Of a stretch of DNA of 64,000 bases, positions 1-13,165 are shown piece by piece. Numbering within the stretch: the first letter of the stretch is position 1; each line of letters starts with the position of its first letter. Source of the DNA: Sipunculus nudus (lineage: Eukaryota; Annelida; Sipuncula; Golfingiida; Sipunculidae); the NCBI GenBank assembly GCA_026874595.1, contig CM049322.1, positions 43,958,840 to 44,022,839 of the forward strand. Reading direction: 5' to 3'. A program made the position numbers and the translations under genes. The notes beneath the pieces are model-generated. The model ran no database searches. It was not told the origin of the DNA and saw only the letters and a program-made list of their open reading frames with translations.

Positions 1-310
1 CACAGAGGTAGGTCACTTGGTCATTATCATAGCCTATTAATGAACTGTAATAAGCAACAGTAAAGGTTTGTAGCATATATTACCACAATTTTAATATATG
101 CAGGTTTCATTACATTCACTGTGTACTGGTTAGCTGTCTGAGTAAAGCAACAGTATTTGACTCTATACAGCTATTTTTACCAGCTATTGATGAATGGATT
201 ATCTTTGCACTTATTTAAGGATGTAATGGTTTATGTATGCACTAGTACATTGTATTTCATCTGTATTTCCTCCCACTTAGATATTTCTTACTTTCTCTTT
301 TGTCTACCAG

Positions 311-409
311 TTTCCAAACGAGTTCCGTGTTCCCTGTTCCATCTCAACGTGTTACGTTCCAAGTGGCATTTGTTATCAACGAGACGACATAGTATGCCAG
401 CCATTATAA
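311..409 (+). CDS. Possible terminal exon of a cysteine-rich protein
   Basis: A strong splice-acceptor-like tract (TTTCTCTTTTGTCTACCAG) ends at 310. In the frame starting TTT CCA AAC, 32 codons follow and stop at TAA 407-409. They carry four cysteines spaced C-x4-C-x6-C-x7-C (VPCSISTC, SGICYQ, IVCQPL), as in small disulfide modules of secreted proteins. An ATTAAA lies near 674 and could be a poly(A) signal. Another frame is open across the same stretch for 131 codons, but shows no recognisable family. No upstream exon is visible in the window, so this rests on the acceptor and the cysteine pattern only. Confidence 0.25.
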   Translation, partial: FPNEFRVPCSISTCYVPSGICYQRDDIVCQPL

Positions 410-2087
410 GGAACATATGTGTGCTATTGTACAACAATTCAACGTTCATTCAACGTCTTAGTGCATATTACAAAAGAACGATGGAACTTATAGGATATAG
501 TCTTGGTCTCTGTGTTATTGTGTGGCAAAAAGATTATACCAGTGTGTGTTGAAACGTCCCAACGCAACTGCACAAACTAAATATACACTGGAGTATAGTA
601 ATAGATGACAAAACGTTCTGAAAAAAAACTGTTGCGTTATAAGAATATTATACTTGTTATGTATTGCCTTCATATTAAACGATAACAGCTAAACTCGCGT
701 CAAATTACCTTTTTCCACTTTTTTTATTTCCACCTCTGCCGCAAGGTGTGACCCCACCGGTAATTTGATTGGCTGCTCTTTTCATGAGTATTCATTAAAT
801 GAATATGCGATTATAGTCAGAGAGTGTTCTTTGTTAGGTAAAATATTCTTGAGATCATAAAACAATGATAATCGAAAACATCCGATAAGCATTTTTAATT
901 GTTGATGTTTTGTTAAAATCAATGTGTTATTATTATGAGTAGACCTGCCGAAACACACTCAACAAGGATTTCTATTGGGAACTCTGATAAAATAGAATTT
1001 CGCCAGAAATCACGTAAATTCTTTAAAAAAAAGTAGGTAAAAGGGCGGCGTTCAGGTTAATAGAAGTGAACTGTATAATAATGCATATTTTGCGTATACA
1101 CTTAGAACGCTAATAAAATATATTTATCTCTCAAAATATAACCTAAAGAATTTATGAACAAACGCCTATGGTCCTGATTGCACTAACTCGTTTGAGTACA
1201 TAGGTATAATGTTACTCTTTATGCAGACAACAAAACATTACAAACCCACGTTAGTTCCTACGGCTGATAGTCCAGAATCCATATTACTTTATTATAGAAC
1301 AAGGATTATATTTGAAATATATGTATATTACTCTCAGCAGGAGGAGAAAGAGTTTAGTCTTTTCTTTCACATTCGTGAAAAAAAAAATAACCAAAAATAT
1401 CAAAATTATATGAAAACAGAATATTTAGATAAACTCTGATAAACCCGTCGTTATAGTTTGATTATAGAAGAAGCCATGCCTAGAGCGTGATTACAAGCTG
1501 ATTTTACGATTGGCATTTTGAAGGTGAGCTCATCACAAAGGTTTAAGGTAATCCCTTTGTGAAGCTGCTGTGTCGGAAACTGTCTGCAGGCTGGTGAATA
1601 TGGTTACCTGTGCTCACGGTGGCTGGCGTGACTCCATTAAAATGCACGTTTAAACTGATGTAATTGTTATTCGGAAAAAAATAGTACATAAATAAAAAAA
1701 AATATAAAACGAAGCGTTAAACCGTTTTTTTATACTTTTTATAATTTCTCTAAACGTCGTTTATATGCATGTACATGTGGATATCCAGGGAAGAAATTTA
1801 TTAAAAAACAACATGCGATAGAGACACCCTACAATTATAATAAAAGAGACATGGATGCTTTCACAAAAAAAATATCTTTAAGAAAAAATAAACAACAAAT
1901 ATTAAATAAAGAAAATGCTGAGCATTTATGTATTTTTCCCATGGTATTAATATGTAGGTTTTACCAGATAACAATATTTAAATTAGGATATGAATCGAAA
2001 CTGCTGATATATATGGCATAAATTTAAATGCAGGCTTGTGATGCCAACATCTCCTATTTCTTGTTGTTAATACAATCGTTAATACCA
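410..2087. other. Intergenic, no gene recognised
   Basis: AT-rich sequence with no ORF, RNA gene or repeat that I can support. It includes the 3' flank of the minus-strand glycosyltransferase gene. Confidence 0.5.
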
Positions 2088-4676
2088 TCAAGTGTGATTT
2101 TTGACAAACGCTAGGTTCCGATAAAAATTTATATCGAAATCAGGGTTCGTTTCCTGAAGTGTGCGATTTACATACCACCGCTCAGCACATTCAAATGCGA
2201 TCGGATCATGAGGAAAATCTATCTTGTTCAGAAAAAGCGCCTTTGAGTTTACAAACCGGTACAGGTCTCCCGATCCGAAGTTACAAACACCTCTGATCCA
2301 ATGCCCATGACATTTTAAAGATGGTGTTTTCCATAATTTTAGCCGAGTATACGACGATTTTTGGTCCGGATCACCTAAAATAAACATTGATACGACACAT
2401 TTGTACAATGGATTGTCATTCAGCCTGTTCTTGCAACTATTAAAACGTAACATATGCAAATAGTACATGTCGAGCAAACAAAAAAGCACCATACTTTACC
2501 TAATTTTTTAAATTTAAACAAGGGAATAGATACATGTAATACATGGAATAAAATGGGAAACCTAAAATGAAACATTGAACTCAATAAATGCATAATCAAT
2601 AACGTAAAAATTGTAACTTTTTCACTAAAAGAATAAATCATTCAATATAAGTATTATGTACAGGTCGCTCATCGATTAAATTTTCTTTCGACCAAATATC
2701 AGTGTAATTTAGCTTTATAGCTCTGTTTAAGAAATGTTCTTCTGGTATATGATCGGACAATAGTGCACACGCTTGTGTATATATTTTATATAATGTTACA
2801 TTTTATTGCTTCAGCAAGAGCTTAACAGGTTCTCACAATCAACACAATTTTAGATCCACCACACTAAATTCAATGTAGCAGCATAATGAAGAGTACTGAC
2901 TCTTACTGCAAAAACACTTCAAGTTATATACTATTTATTCATAAGGAAGAATTTCCAAGCTCTATTGTATCAGAATAAAAAGAGGTAATTTTTCAAAACA
3001 CATATATAAGTTAAACTCCTATAACCATACACATATTTGTGTCTATTTAGTGTGTAATTTAGGTAACACACCTATATATCCCCCTGGGACACCAAGCTGT
3101 CTATTATGATTTAAACTTGCAAAGTAGTGTTCGTCTGGTACGCCCACATCCTTAACCCATTCCAATAAATTTAAGGCTGTTTTATTGAACAACATGTATC
3201 CAACAAAGCCTCTGCTAGCAGCAATATGTGTTGCGCCTTTAAGGACTGTGATTCCATCTGGTGGAGGGGACTTTGGTAGAGATGTTCGATGGCCATAAGG
3301 CCATCGGTATTTTATGAACTTCTTAAGCCTACTGGAAACAGAAATTTTCTCTTTGTGTAATGAATGTTTGCACATTTGAATACTTAAGCATAGCGTGAAC
3401 CAAGTGTATGCATTTATGTGCTTTCATCAAACATATAAGGAGAAAAATTATGTATCCCGCTCATCTCTTAACAGTCAAAATAACTATCTAATACAACATG
3501 CATGCATAATGAGTAATCATTAGTGTATCGTTCTCATAAAAATGCCCCCCTTATAATGGTTTAAATATTAATTTAAAGGAAATGATATTTTCCTATATAT
3601 TTTGTCAATAATATTAATCTTAAATTATTTCCAATCGTATGATTATAACGAAAAATCAGGTTCAAGGAGTTTCGATTTATATGTAACTTTAAATAATCAT
3701 ATTTTGGCCCATTTTTGGAAATAAATCTCAGCCGTATTGTCGGAATAAACTCAAAAATCGAGCCAGGGTTCAAATAAACATTACTCGTCACATCTTCCCG
3801 GGTTATTCAAAATAGTTATAAAAACAATAATAATAATCGTAATATATGATTCCCTCACCCGCGTATCGTGCCATCTATGTCATTTGATCCGTTGTATGCT
3901 TTTAGTATTTCTACCAGCTCCCAGTTGGTTTTCAATGGAAATTCCTGTCCAGTGAGGTTAATGAAATATTTCCACTTTTTAAACTTCCAGAGGTCCGTTA
4001 GACAGTGTAGTTCTGCCTCTAACACAGAGAATGCACTCCTTTGTAAGACAACAGATTGTGATGATACGAAAACATGTGAATAACATTTGGAGATTTTCTG
4101 CAAGGTTTCCTTGAACATGTTTGATGCCTTTCTATCAATATGAAAACAGTAATAGTTGTGAGGGCGATAGATGACCCTAAGTAACCGTATTACCTGCTCG
4201 ATGTCTTTATATACAAGTATACTAAAGGCAATGGGGAAGCTGATCTCTGACTCTGATACAGTAAAGTTCCATTTGGTAAAGTGTGTGTGGAAGCCAATGC
4301 AGCTTCTGGACAGGTTAAACAAAATCTTCTCAAAATTGTTAATTCCCTTGTTGAAACTTCTGCTTTGACCTGCTTGCAAACCATTCGACCTGTTCACCTT
4401 GAAAAAGGCTTCACACCTCACATCATAATGGTAATTGTATGTCGAAAGGGAGCTTCCACTGACGTTAAAGCTATGTAGTTTATAATTTGTGTTTTCTTGT
4501 TGTTCTCCCTTTCGCACCTTTACCTTGGAAAATCTAAATTGGAAATAATACAGCACTATAGAAAATAAGATGAAGAGTTGAACTACTGTTATCAAACAAT
4601 GCCTATATTTGATGTATCGGACACGTGATCTTGTGGGGGTGCACATTCTTTTGGGTAGACGTGACATGGATACCAA
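2088..4676 (-). CDS. GT14 beta-1,6-N-acetylglucosaminyltransferase (core-2/I-branching type), 3 exons
   Basis: Type II Golgi enzyme that transfers GlcNAc from UDP-GlcNAc in beta-1,6 linkage to branch O-glycans (core 2) or poly-lactosamine. Coding exons are 4676-3859, 3331-3072 and 2374-2088. The introns have GTGAGG...TTTCCAG and GTGTGT...TTTTAG borders, and the joined frame is 1,365 nt (454 aa; vertebrate GCNT1 is about 428). A short cytoplasmic tail is followed by a membrane anchor at about 27-46 and a glycosylated stem (N-x-S/T at 71, 95, 121, 137). Family blocks are FPIAFSILVYKDIEQ with YYCFHIDRKAS (148-185), FINLTGQEFPLKTNWELV (238-255), ATHIAASRGFVGYML (306-320), PDEHYFASL with the presumed catalytic base Glu340, and a C-terminal WIRGVCNFGSGDL. 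Cysteines at 88, 126, 177, 198 and 225 fit the conserved disulfides. The member within the GCNT family cannot be settled by eye. An AG upstream of the start (near 4,700) could mark a 5' UTR intron. Confidence 0.92.
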
Positions 4677-4985
4677 TCTTCAGTCTTCAGTTCCTCTTAA
4701 AATGAACATAAAAATTCATTGAGATCGAATAAGATTATTCCATTTAATTTAGGTGGATATTGCAAGTAATTAAAACAATATGAATGATCATATATCTCGG
4801 TCGTATTTTTCTTTCTCTCTTTCTCTCTATCATGAATTATGATGAGTATTTTTGTTTTGAACTAACTCTTGAAGAGCCAAATCGTATAATTCGCTTTATT
4901 TGCTAAGTAAGCCATAAGTTATTTGGAAGTTTGCTTATGTTGCAAACACATTATTATATTTACAGTAAACAATATAGGATTTATA

Positions 4986-4987
<2 letters not shown>

Positions 4988-5019
<32 letters not shown>
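4988..5019. repeat. (TA)n microsatellite
   Basis: About 16 TA units, upstream of the glycosyltransferase gene. Confidence 0.9.
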
Positions 5020-5020
<1 letters not shown>

Positions 5021-5245
5021 CAAAATATTAATAATGATAATAATTATAGAAATAATAATAACAATGATAACAATAATAATGAGTGAGGAAATAGGATGTT
5101 TACTGATTACTCAAAGCAGTATATTCCAATGACTCTATCATACCATAATCGCTCAGGAAATATTGGAATGTTACCCTTTTGTTTACCATAATTACAGAAA
5201 CTCATGGAAACCGATGTGAAACCATCTCGCACATTCAGCCTCATA

Positions 5246-5296
5246 TTAAATTTAATAATAATAATAACAATAAAAAAATAATAATAAAAAATAATG

Positions 5297-5327
<31 letters not shown>

Positions 5328-5400
5328 AAATAATGATCATAATAATGATAATAATAATAATAATTATTGTTATTATACTTATTATTATTATCATTATTAA
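5246..5400. repeat. (AAT)n/(ATT)n microsatellite
   Basis: Interrupted AAT/ATT trinucleotide repeats. The open frames across it are poly-Asn or poly-Ile artefacts. Confidence 0.85.
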
Positions 5401-7083
5401 TACTATGTGTAAGTAAATGCGATGTTTTTATGCACGGCTTAAATCTATATATTCAAATGAAGTTATAAGACAATAGTGACTCAGGAAATAATGGAATTTT
5501 ATACTGCGTTATAACACAATATTCGCTAAATCATTTATTGCTCTTTGATCGCAGTGTCGTTACACAATTGAAAATATGGCATCTTCGTAAAATTCAGAAA
5601 TGTCCATAAACTGTCAACTTACTTACTAGACCCGCTTAGGAAGGGTTTGCCTGTCATACGTTTATAACCATATAGACACCCGTCCTTATTACATTAGCAA
5701 GTCCTTTCGATTTAAAATAATGAAGTATTCATGCGAGCAAAACATCACCCGAACTCATATAAAAAAAAGTTTATTACGAGTTCTAACCTGCATACTAGAA
5801 TTTATTTGGTGCAATACGAAAGGCGGATGAAAAGGGTTGAGCTTGTCTATGCAGTATATTCAATTCCCGTAAACCATAAAAAAGGCGTATATGTGATTGG
5901 AAAAAATAAGTGCGATCTATGAGAGATGATAGTTGATATGATGATATGAATTTTTTTTTACTTTTCATACAGCACAGATAAGGTGATATACTTGTATATT
6001 CATTTGAAATTACAAAATGGAACAAACAAATAAAATAAAAATAAACAATGGAAATTATCCAGTTTAGTACAAATATAATCCAAACGAGGGAATATTCATA
6101 AGACGTAAGTGGATAGGGGCTAATATCACCTTATCTTTGAATTAGATCCTTGCAGACTTATGCATGCCGTTTTCTATATCTCTGCAGCATAGGCACATTA
6201 TTATTACCAAACATGGTGACATTGTTGTCCATATTAGAAATGGACTGTATGGAACAGTTTAGCAAAACTGACAACCAGAATATAATCATATGGAAACAAA
6301 GAGTGATGAAACTTGTATGTTCTTGTATGTTCTGTTTGTATTTTAATGTAGCAGGTCCAGCGCTGTAGACGACGCTGGCTTGCGGGGTAAGTTATGACGT
6401 AACAGGACCGGGGCACCCGGTCAGCGACTGTCAGCGATTGGTCAGTGATGGCTTAGCGGTCATCGCACAGATGAGCTAGCTCCGTCGGCATCCACTAACG
6501 ACAGAGTATCTGTCACTTTTACATAACGATACATGTAAAAAATAACTGTAGCCGTAAGTCACACCATCCGTGCGACTTCATCGACTACTTCGGCCACTGC
6601 TCTTCCAGAGGCGGCCTTCTTGTAGCCATGGGTTTTGTTGTTAGTTGAATAAACGTATCTTAGTACGCTCTCATGCCCCCCGCCCGTACTAAGGCCTTAA
6701 CTCATTCCTGGAACCCTTCCGGTATGTTACATATATTTTGGTCAAATGTGCCACGCAGGTAGAATTGAGCTTACATTAGGTAGGGTGGTCATTACTTTTT
6801 GATAAATTTAATACGTATTTGTTTCAAACTTTATAAAATTACGAAGGCCACCGCTCGGTGTAATATCGTTTTCCTAAATGAGGCTGGGTTATTTAAGTTT
6901 AAGTATGTGGATTAAAATGCAACAATTATGGTTTTGAACGATGGTTGCCTGTTCAAGTTTTCTGTGGAGGCTGCTGAATAGAACCACGGCGTTGTTAACC
7001 AGGCTACTGAAATACAGGTAATTAGTACAATACAAGGGAAACATTCCCCAGATATAGTACACAGCCACTTTGAGATTCATGCT

Positions 7084-7562
7084 ACGTATCAGGTGGAACC
7101 GTCTTATAGATTAGAATTCCCGGCGAATACCAGGCATTCAAACAGAAATGTCGCTACAGAGCACAGCAACTCGATCATCTGTACCGCAGTTAATTGAAGA
7201 TTTGCTTCTAGATCAGGACAACAACCAATGAGGATATTCCAAAACACCCGAGGCCGGAATTTCAACAACAATATTCACCAGTACTGGAGAAAACCACCAA
7301 AATACAGTGATACAATGGAGCCACAGTTACTTACTGGCTTTGGTCTAAAAGGTACCACGCAGGGATCCAAAGGGGGAAAAACTCCGGAAAACACTACCAA
7401 AAATTCAGACGTCGACTACAGCTTATTATTTAATCCCTTTAGCTGCCCATATTTTCGGTACGTATCAGGTGGAACCACCTTGTAGTTGAGACTTCCCGGC
7501 GAATACCAGGCAGTCAAACATAATTGGTCTTACAGAGCACAGCAACTGGATCATCTGAAGTT
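7084..7562. repeat. Diverged direct repeat, two copies of about 104 bp
   Basis: Copies at 7,084-7,188 and 7,459-7,562, offset 375 bp. Both begin CGTATCAGGTGGAACC and share TTCCCGGCGAATACCAGGCA and ACAGAGCACAGCAACT. This is an old tandem duplication or two halves of an unrecognised element. No coding potential is seen. Confidence 0.6.
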
Positions 7563-10500
7563 ACATATTTCCGGTGCAGCATAGCTTGGACTGACCATCA
7601 GCGAGTTAGTTTAGGAACACCCATATTTAATGTATGATCTACCCGATATTGATGGATTAGTAGGATTGAACGTTTGACAGAGGTGAGAGCTGATTTGTAT
7701 TTCTACAACGGAACACTGAAACTCTACGACCAAACCGTTGAGTTACATCTCCTCTCTTCTCCCTTTTAGTCTAAAAAAAAACCCACAAATGTAGAACCGA
7801 TTCCCGAAGTTTACGAAACGTGCTACATCAAAGTGACCCCAGAACAAGTTCCCTATATTATTGAGCCCAGGTCCGATTACAAAAATAACAACGCTCGCCT
7901 CAGATGGATAATGCTATGAGTGACTTAAAAGCATTAACTGCTACTACATAAGACTCCTGTATCATTGAATTGCCAGATCACCTGTCATTCCTTTTTCAGT
8001 GAGCATAACAAAATATAATTGAAACAAAAAGACTTACAGAGGGTTTACATAAATATCAGCATTTGTTCCTACAACCCAATGGTCAGCTCGACAAGCCTAA
8101 GAGAAAAAAAAAAAACGTTCGTCAATGCGGATGGCTTGTAAAATTTAAAAGTCATACAGTTTGATGTAAGCAATGCCCCTGCGATTTTTGACAGCATCTT
8201 TTGGATTGTCAGCGGGCATACTAAAGACGTCATTAAGTTGAAATTTGCGACAATTGCTTGATCAGTTGCCACGTTGATTACTATATAACAGGCTTAGACT
8301 GGCCCAGTCGATGTAATGGTTCAAACAGAATATCTCCCACTAATAGAGTCATCAAACTTTGCTGTGTTGCAAAGCTTAGAACAGGTACTCACACCACGCG
8401 GCAATTTAAATAACTAAAGTACGGCTCTCTGGGCGACTATTCATCGACTGGTAAACTCCGGTGATTATGGGATGGTCAGCATCACACACACCGCCTCGCT
8501 GAACTAAGGTCTTTACCTGTGACGTCAGCGGTTGTCTTTTCGAGAATCTTTTTTTTTCAAAACCAATCTTTTTTTTCAAAACCAACATGGTTCATTTAGA
8601 CATGGCCTATTCCGGGCTTCCAGTTGGCTACTAATATTCCCATTTAATCAGTCTTAATATTTTTAGGCCGTCGCTTGAGTTCGGCGAGACTTTAATACAC
8701 TATAACCCTCAGCCTCAGTGTTAACGTTTATCGGACCACCGCTCTTCAAAGTTGGCCTGTTTAAACATAGTGTAGGCCTAACAAGCACTGGCTCAGCCAA
8801 TCGGCGTGAGCTAGTTAGGTGCACACACGACGAGCGGAGCCAAAATGTACCGGTTTACTGAAAGGATCACGATTCGCGAGTGACAAATTAGCAGTTGATA
8901 CACGGGTTCACACAAATGCTGCCAGCTGTTCCTATCACCTCGACAGAGGTTATTTTACCCGAACTGTCGTTACAAATTGTTGCGATAGTGTCTACAATAT
9001 GTACTTAGATTTTGCCCATGGACCGTAATATTCTTTTAGCAGAGATATATCATAGGACACGAAGGTCCATGTGTGAACCACCTGAATACATGATTTCAGT
9101 GCGAATGTTACCAAGAGGGTCGAGCTGTGGGACGGGTGTTGGCGTTCTAATGGCAACGATGTCATTCACATGAGGCGTGATGGCCTGATATGCCAATGCT
9201 GTGGAATCTCAGGTCCTCAAAGAGTCTTGTGACGCCTTAATATGCAAATATCAGGGATTCACTTTACAGGGCTTTAGTGTTAAGAGCTTGCACTGAGTTA
9301 AGTCTATCGGTACATAGAATCACGTTATATATTAAGCATTTTATTAGTAAACGCAAATACTAAAGCCCAGACAGGGCTATAACAGGCTTCACAGCGAGTA
9401 TTTAATTTTTCCGACGGAGTGGTAATCTGGCGATTTCGAGAGGCAAACCGGTACTTCAAAGAGGGACTGTGTGTTGTCGGACCTCCGTGTGTCTTTATTC
9501 GAACTAATAGCACTATGTACACAAGGAGAGCAATCGTTGAGCAGAACAGCTCAATCTTCCGATGTCACGTGTGTTTGATTGTCATGTGATCAAGCACTGT
9601 GTAAACAAGTGACTTCTCTGTGAAGTGTAAATAAGCATCTCAGTAATGTTTGTGTTTATTATCGGACGTTTGCGATCATCATTGCCTATATATATGAAGC
9701 GCCTGTCCAGAGTAATCTTGAAATATTGATTGTTTTGTTAACTCATTTCTTATTCATCTTTTGGAGTGTACGTATATATGAGTATATATGATGTATATGA
9801 GCAAGTTTGTTTGAATTAAAAAAAAACATACCTTATCGTTCACTTCTTCAGCGGTATGACAGTTTAAAACCAAAACAACAATGAAAACGTTATTGCTGAT
9901 TTTAGCAGGATTCTTACAACAACACAACTGTGCTATTGCACTATCTACTGGTCCTAATTGCTTCAAATATTAAAGCCATTAACTCTATGGGCAATATCTT
10001 TTAGTCTGAACCGACCAGAATGGCTGAAACGCCAATGAACTTCAAAACCCGGAAGGTATAATATCTAAATAGATTGCACATATGGCCAAATATGTGTTCA
10101 CGGTCGAACATCGAAAAAGATCTCCACGCATGAATGATTTTTCCCTATCTCGCCATGCAATGAACACTGTACACACGGCTGTGTGCACTTTGTGGAACAT
10201 GTAAGATACATTCCATGGCTCTATGTCCCGACACATGAATATTTGCATTTGATTTTAATCGCAGCTGACAAAGCACAATACCAACCAAATAAGAACAGTA
10301 TTAATAAAATGTTGCTGACCTCGTCAATGAAGCGACCTTTCCAAAATTAGCTAACATTATATTTACTGACTTATTAAAACAAGCAAATATATAAGACACA
10401 TCTAGAGAGCCAATCACTTGATTTGACAGCAGGGTATCTATATTGATATATTATATATTATAAGATCATATTGCTTTTCTGAAGATTGTTTGTATGTGCT

Positions 10501-12551
10501 GTTCTCCATATTTGGAACCCATTTTCAAGAATCAAATTCATGCCACTAGCGGTAGGGCACAATAGAACATCAGCATAACCTAGAGGTCTTGGAAAACGTG
10601 GACCCATTTTTACAACCAATCACAGATTAGTTCTTTCAACAAAAACATAAATAAATATGCTGTCATCTGAGCATTAATGATGTCATGCATAACATTTAAT
10701 TAATGAAAAAAGACTCGTTGAAGTTAAAACTGCTCAGCCCTTGTTATTTTCTGACATTTATTGGTCAAACATTTAATTGGTCAGAACACCAATATGATAA
10801 CATATGGCCAATTACGTTTATAATGTAAATAAATCCTTATATGTTCTAGGACAGTTATTCAGTCCTCACCATGATCGTACCATGTATCTAATCCTAAGGC
10901 TGTCACAAACTTAATGTAATAATATTATATAAAGACGGTCTTTAGTCCATATTTTTTTTCCTTGGACTTACTTCTGTGGTCAAAGTTTTAGGTTCTGGGT
11001 ACCAGTGTTACATAATACTGTTTACATGTGCCAGATGGGACACAAGCGGATGTTATTCGTCCATTACGTAAGAGTAAAAACCCAACAAACCTTAGATTAT
11101 ATAATGAGCAAAATAACAATGTAAATGACACCTTACCCTATAAGAATACATGTATGAAGTTATGGTTGATGCAGAGACGTCCTTTAGGCGGCCGAGTCAG
11201 GAGGAGAATTCTGGCGATTGCCAGTATCTGCATCATAACACGTGACCATATTTCTACAACCTTTCAAATTCTCCTGATAATATTCATTCCATTGCTTGGC
11301 GCGTAAAAACATCAGAATACAAGCACAACCATAATTAAAGTATATAAAAACATACATTTGTATGGGCTACTAAGCTCCTGCTTTTGGGCCATTATCGTGT
11401 GCTCGACACATTTGTTGCTTATCAGATGGATAGCTCTTTTATAAAGATTTCAAGAGCAGATAATATCCATGGACATACAATTTCTCACTGACACTGTAAG
11501 ATATTTATATGTTTATATCATATTAACAGCAAAAGGGACCTTTTATATGGCAATTTGATTTCAGAATTCAGGTTCGATAGCCATTTCAGATATTCAGAAT
11601 GCAGTCCGAGTGAAAAGTTGCAGATATTATGTTGCTCAGTAATGCCCCCGGTATATAAATTGCAACTTGTTCCTTAAAATATAAAGATGTGACAAAATAA
11701 CAATAACCCTTCCACCAACATTATAATTACTATAAGGTTTTACCCCAAAAACTTTCATGAACGTAACAATAGCGCTAAGTATTCAAAGATTTATTATCTG
11801 AGTTCCTAAATTGACCGGTTAATTACTTTGTCAACCAGATATTGGCAAAAAAAAAAAAAAAGAAATAAAAAAAAAAAAAACAGTTTAATACGATTTCTTA
11901 CTTCTACATGTCGTGTAATTTTAATTAAGCTTGAGCAATATACATATTTGTTCGCTTCCTTGGTTAGTGGGTTTTTCCATGTATTTGTTTCAATATAAAA
12001 CAGAAGGACCCATGCCAAATGTTCAGCATTAACTATAGGAGACTGTCCAAAAGCACAACGACAGTAATCTTACAGAGGCTTGTATACAAAGTTACAGGAT
12101 GACCGTGGACTTAAGATGGAAGCAACTGCCTGAAATTCTTGATGGCGAGTTAGGCATCAGGAACTCTGACGGCGGGGATACCCGTTATGCAGATGAAAAG
12201 GAATAGTACTGAAGTAAGTTTAAATAGGACTGTCTTCATTTGGATCACAGATCAGTACGATCTGTGGTAAATAAGGTTAAAATGGAAGGAAAACAAATAA
12301 TCACAATATATATATATATATGTGTGTGTATGTGTAAATAGGGTGTTCCTGTTTTCCTAATATAATTCAATTGATTATTCAAGGCCTTAAGTGCCCAGAT
12401 AGAAGAAATGATCAGGTGTGACAATTACATACAGACTGTTTAATGGATTCCTTGCGAACATTGATCCAGGCACAGTCCCATACTGTACTTTAATGAACTG
12501 TATATCCATATCATTCAAACACATTTGGAATATTTTGCTGTCACACCATGC

Positions 12552-12619
<68 letters not shown>

Positions 12620-13009
12620 CCCTCAGCCACTGTTGGTGATTTTAAAGGAGAAGTGAAGACATTAGTGTTTAAAAGTGATTCACCAAAAGTGATTCTTAGT
12701 ATCATTTAATACCTTTGCGTCATCAAGCCCAAACTTTTCTATCATAAAGTAAACGAGAAGAAGTTATCCGGGAGGATAAATTGTCAGAAATAAAACTTTC
12801 GATTAATCTATATGTTGACACTATATAAAATACCGTAATTATAATGATCCAAGCAAAGAGTAAAGCATGTCCAACAGTTGTACTGTGTGAATGATACATC
12901 ATCAGTAGAAGAGCTTGTCTAGTCTCGATACCTAGTGTGTTAATCATATATAACGTTGGTGCTTCCTCTTATAAGATATAAGAAAATTTGCCATTTTTTT
13001 TACCAACCC
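7563..13009. other. Intergenic, no gene recognised
   Basis: Contains homopolymer A runs near 11,848-11,881, a short (TA)n at about 12,307 and a (CT)n-(TA)n tract at 12,549-12,614. No coding family, RNA gene or transposon is recognised on either strand. Confidence 0.45.
12549..12614. repeat. (CT)n followed by (TA)n
   Basis: Compound microsatellite. Short frames reading through it are low-complexity artefacts. Confidence 0.9.
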
Positions 13010-13165
13010 GTTTGCCTGAACTGTGGTAAAACGCCAGGCCATTTCGACTGTCAAACCGGGGTTCCATTCCCGCGGTGGCTATGAGAGTGGGTTACAGTTG
13101 CCCGTGCATGGTCAGTGGCTTTCTCCGGTTTGATCCGCTTTACAAACTACCCTGCGCCAACATCT
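13010..13165 (+). mobile_element. SINE-like fragment (tentative)
   Basis: GC-rich island containing a degenerate B-box-like GGGTTCCATTCCC, followed by GAGTGGGTTACAGTTGCCC and a TTTCTCCGGTTTGATCC tail, reminiscent of tRNA-derived SINEs in molluscs. The A box is not clear and no terminal repeat or target-site duplication was found. Confidence 0.3.

Larger units (their letters stand above)
4677..7083. other. Intergenic, AT-rich, with simple repeats
   Basis: Holds a (TA)n tract at about 4,988-5,019 and an irregular (AAT/ATT)n tract at about 5,246-5,400. No gene is recognised. The segment 6,345-6,731 is more GC-rich than its surroundings and contains AATAAA near 6,648; see the rejected list for the solo-LTR idea. 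Confidence 0.5.

Noticed and set aside
157-552. 131-codon frame
   Set aside because: No domain, hydrophobic and compositionally like its surroundings. An alternative short exon frame in the same region is more gene-like.
6345-6731. Possible solo LTR (TGTAG... to ...TGTTACA, with AATAAA near 6,648)
   Set aside because: No target-site duplication, no second LTR and no internal retroviral sequence. Start and end cannot be fixed.
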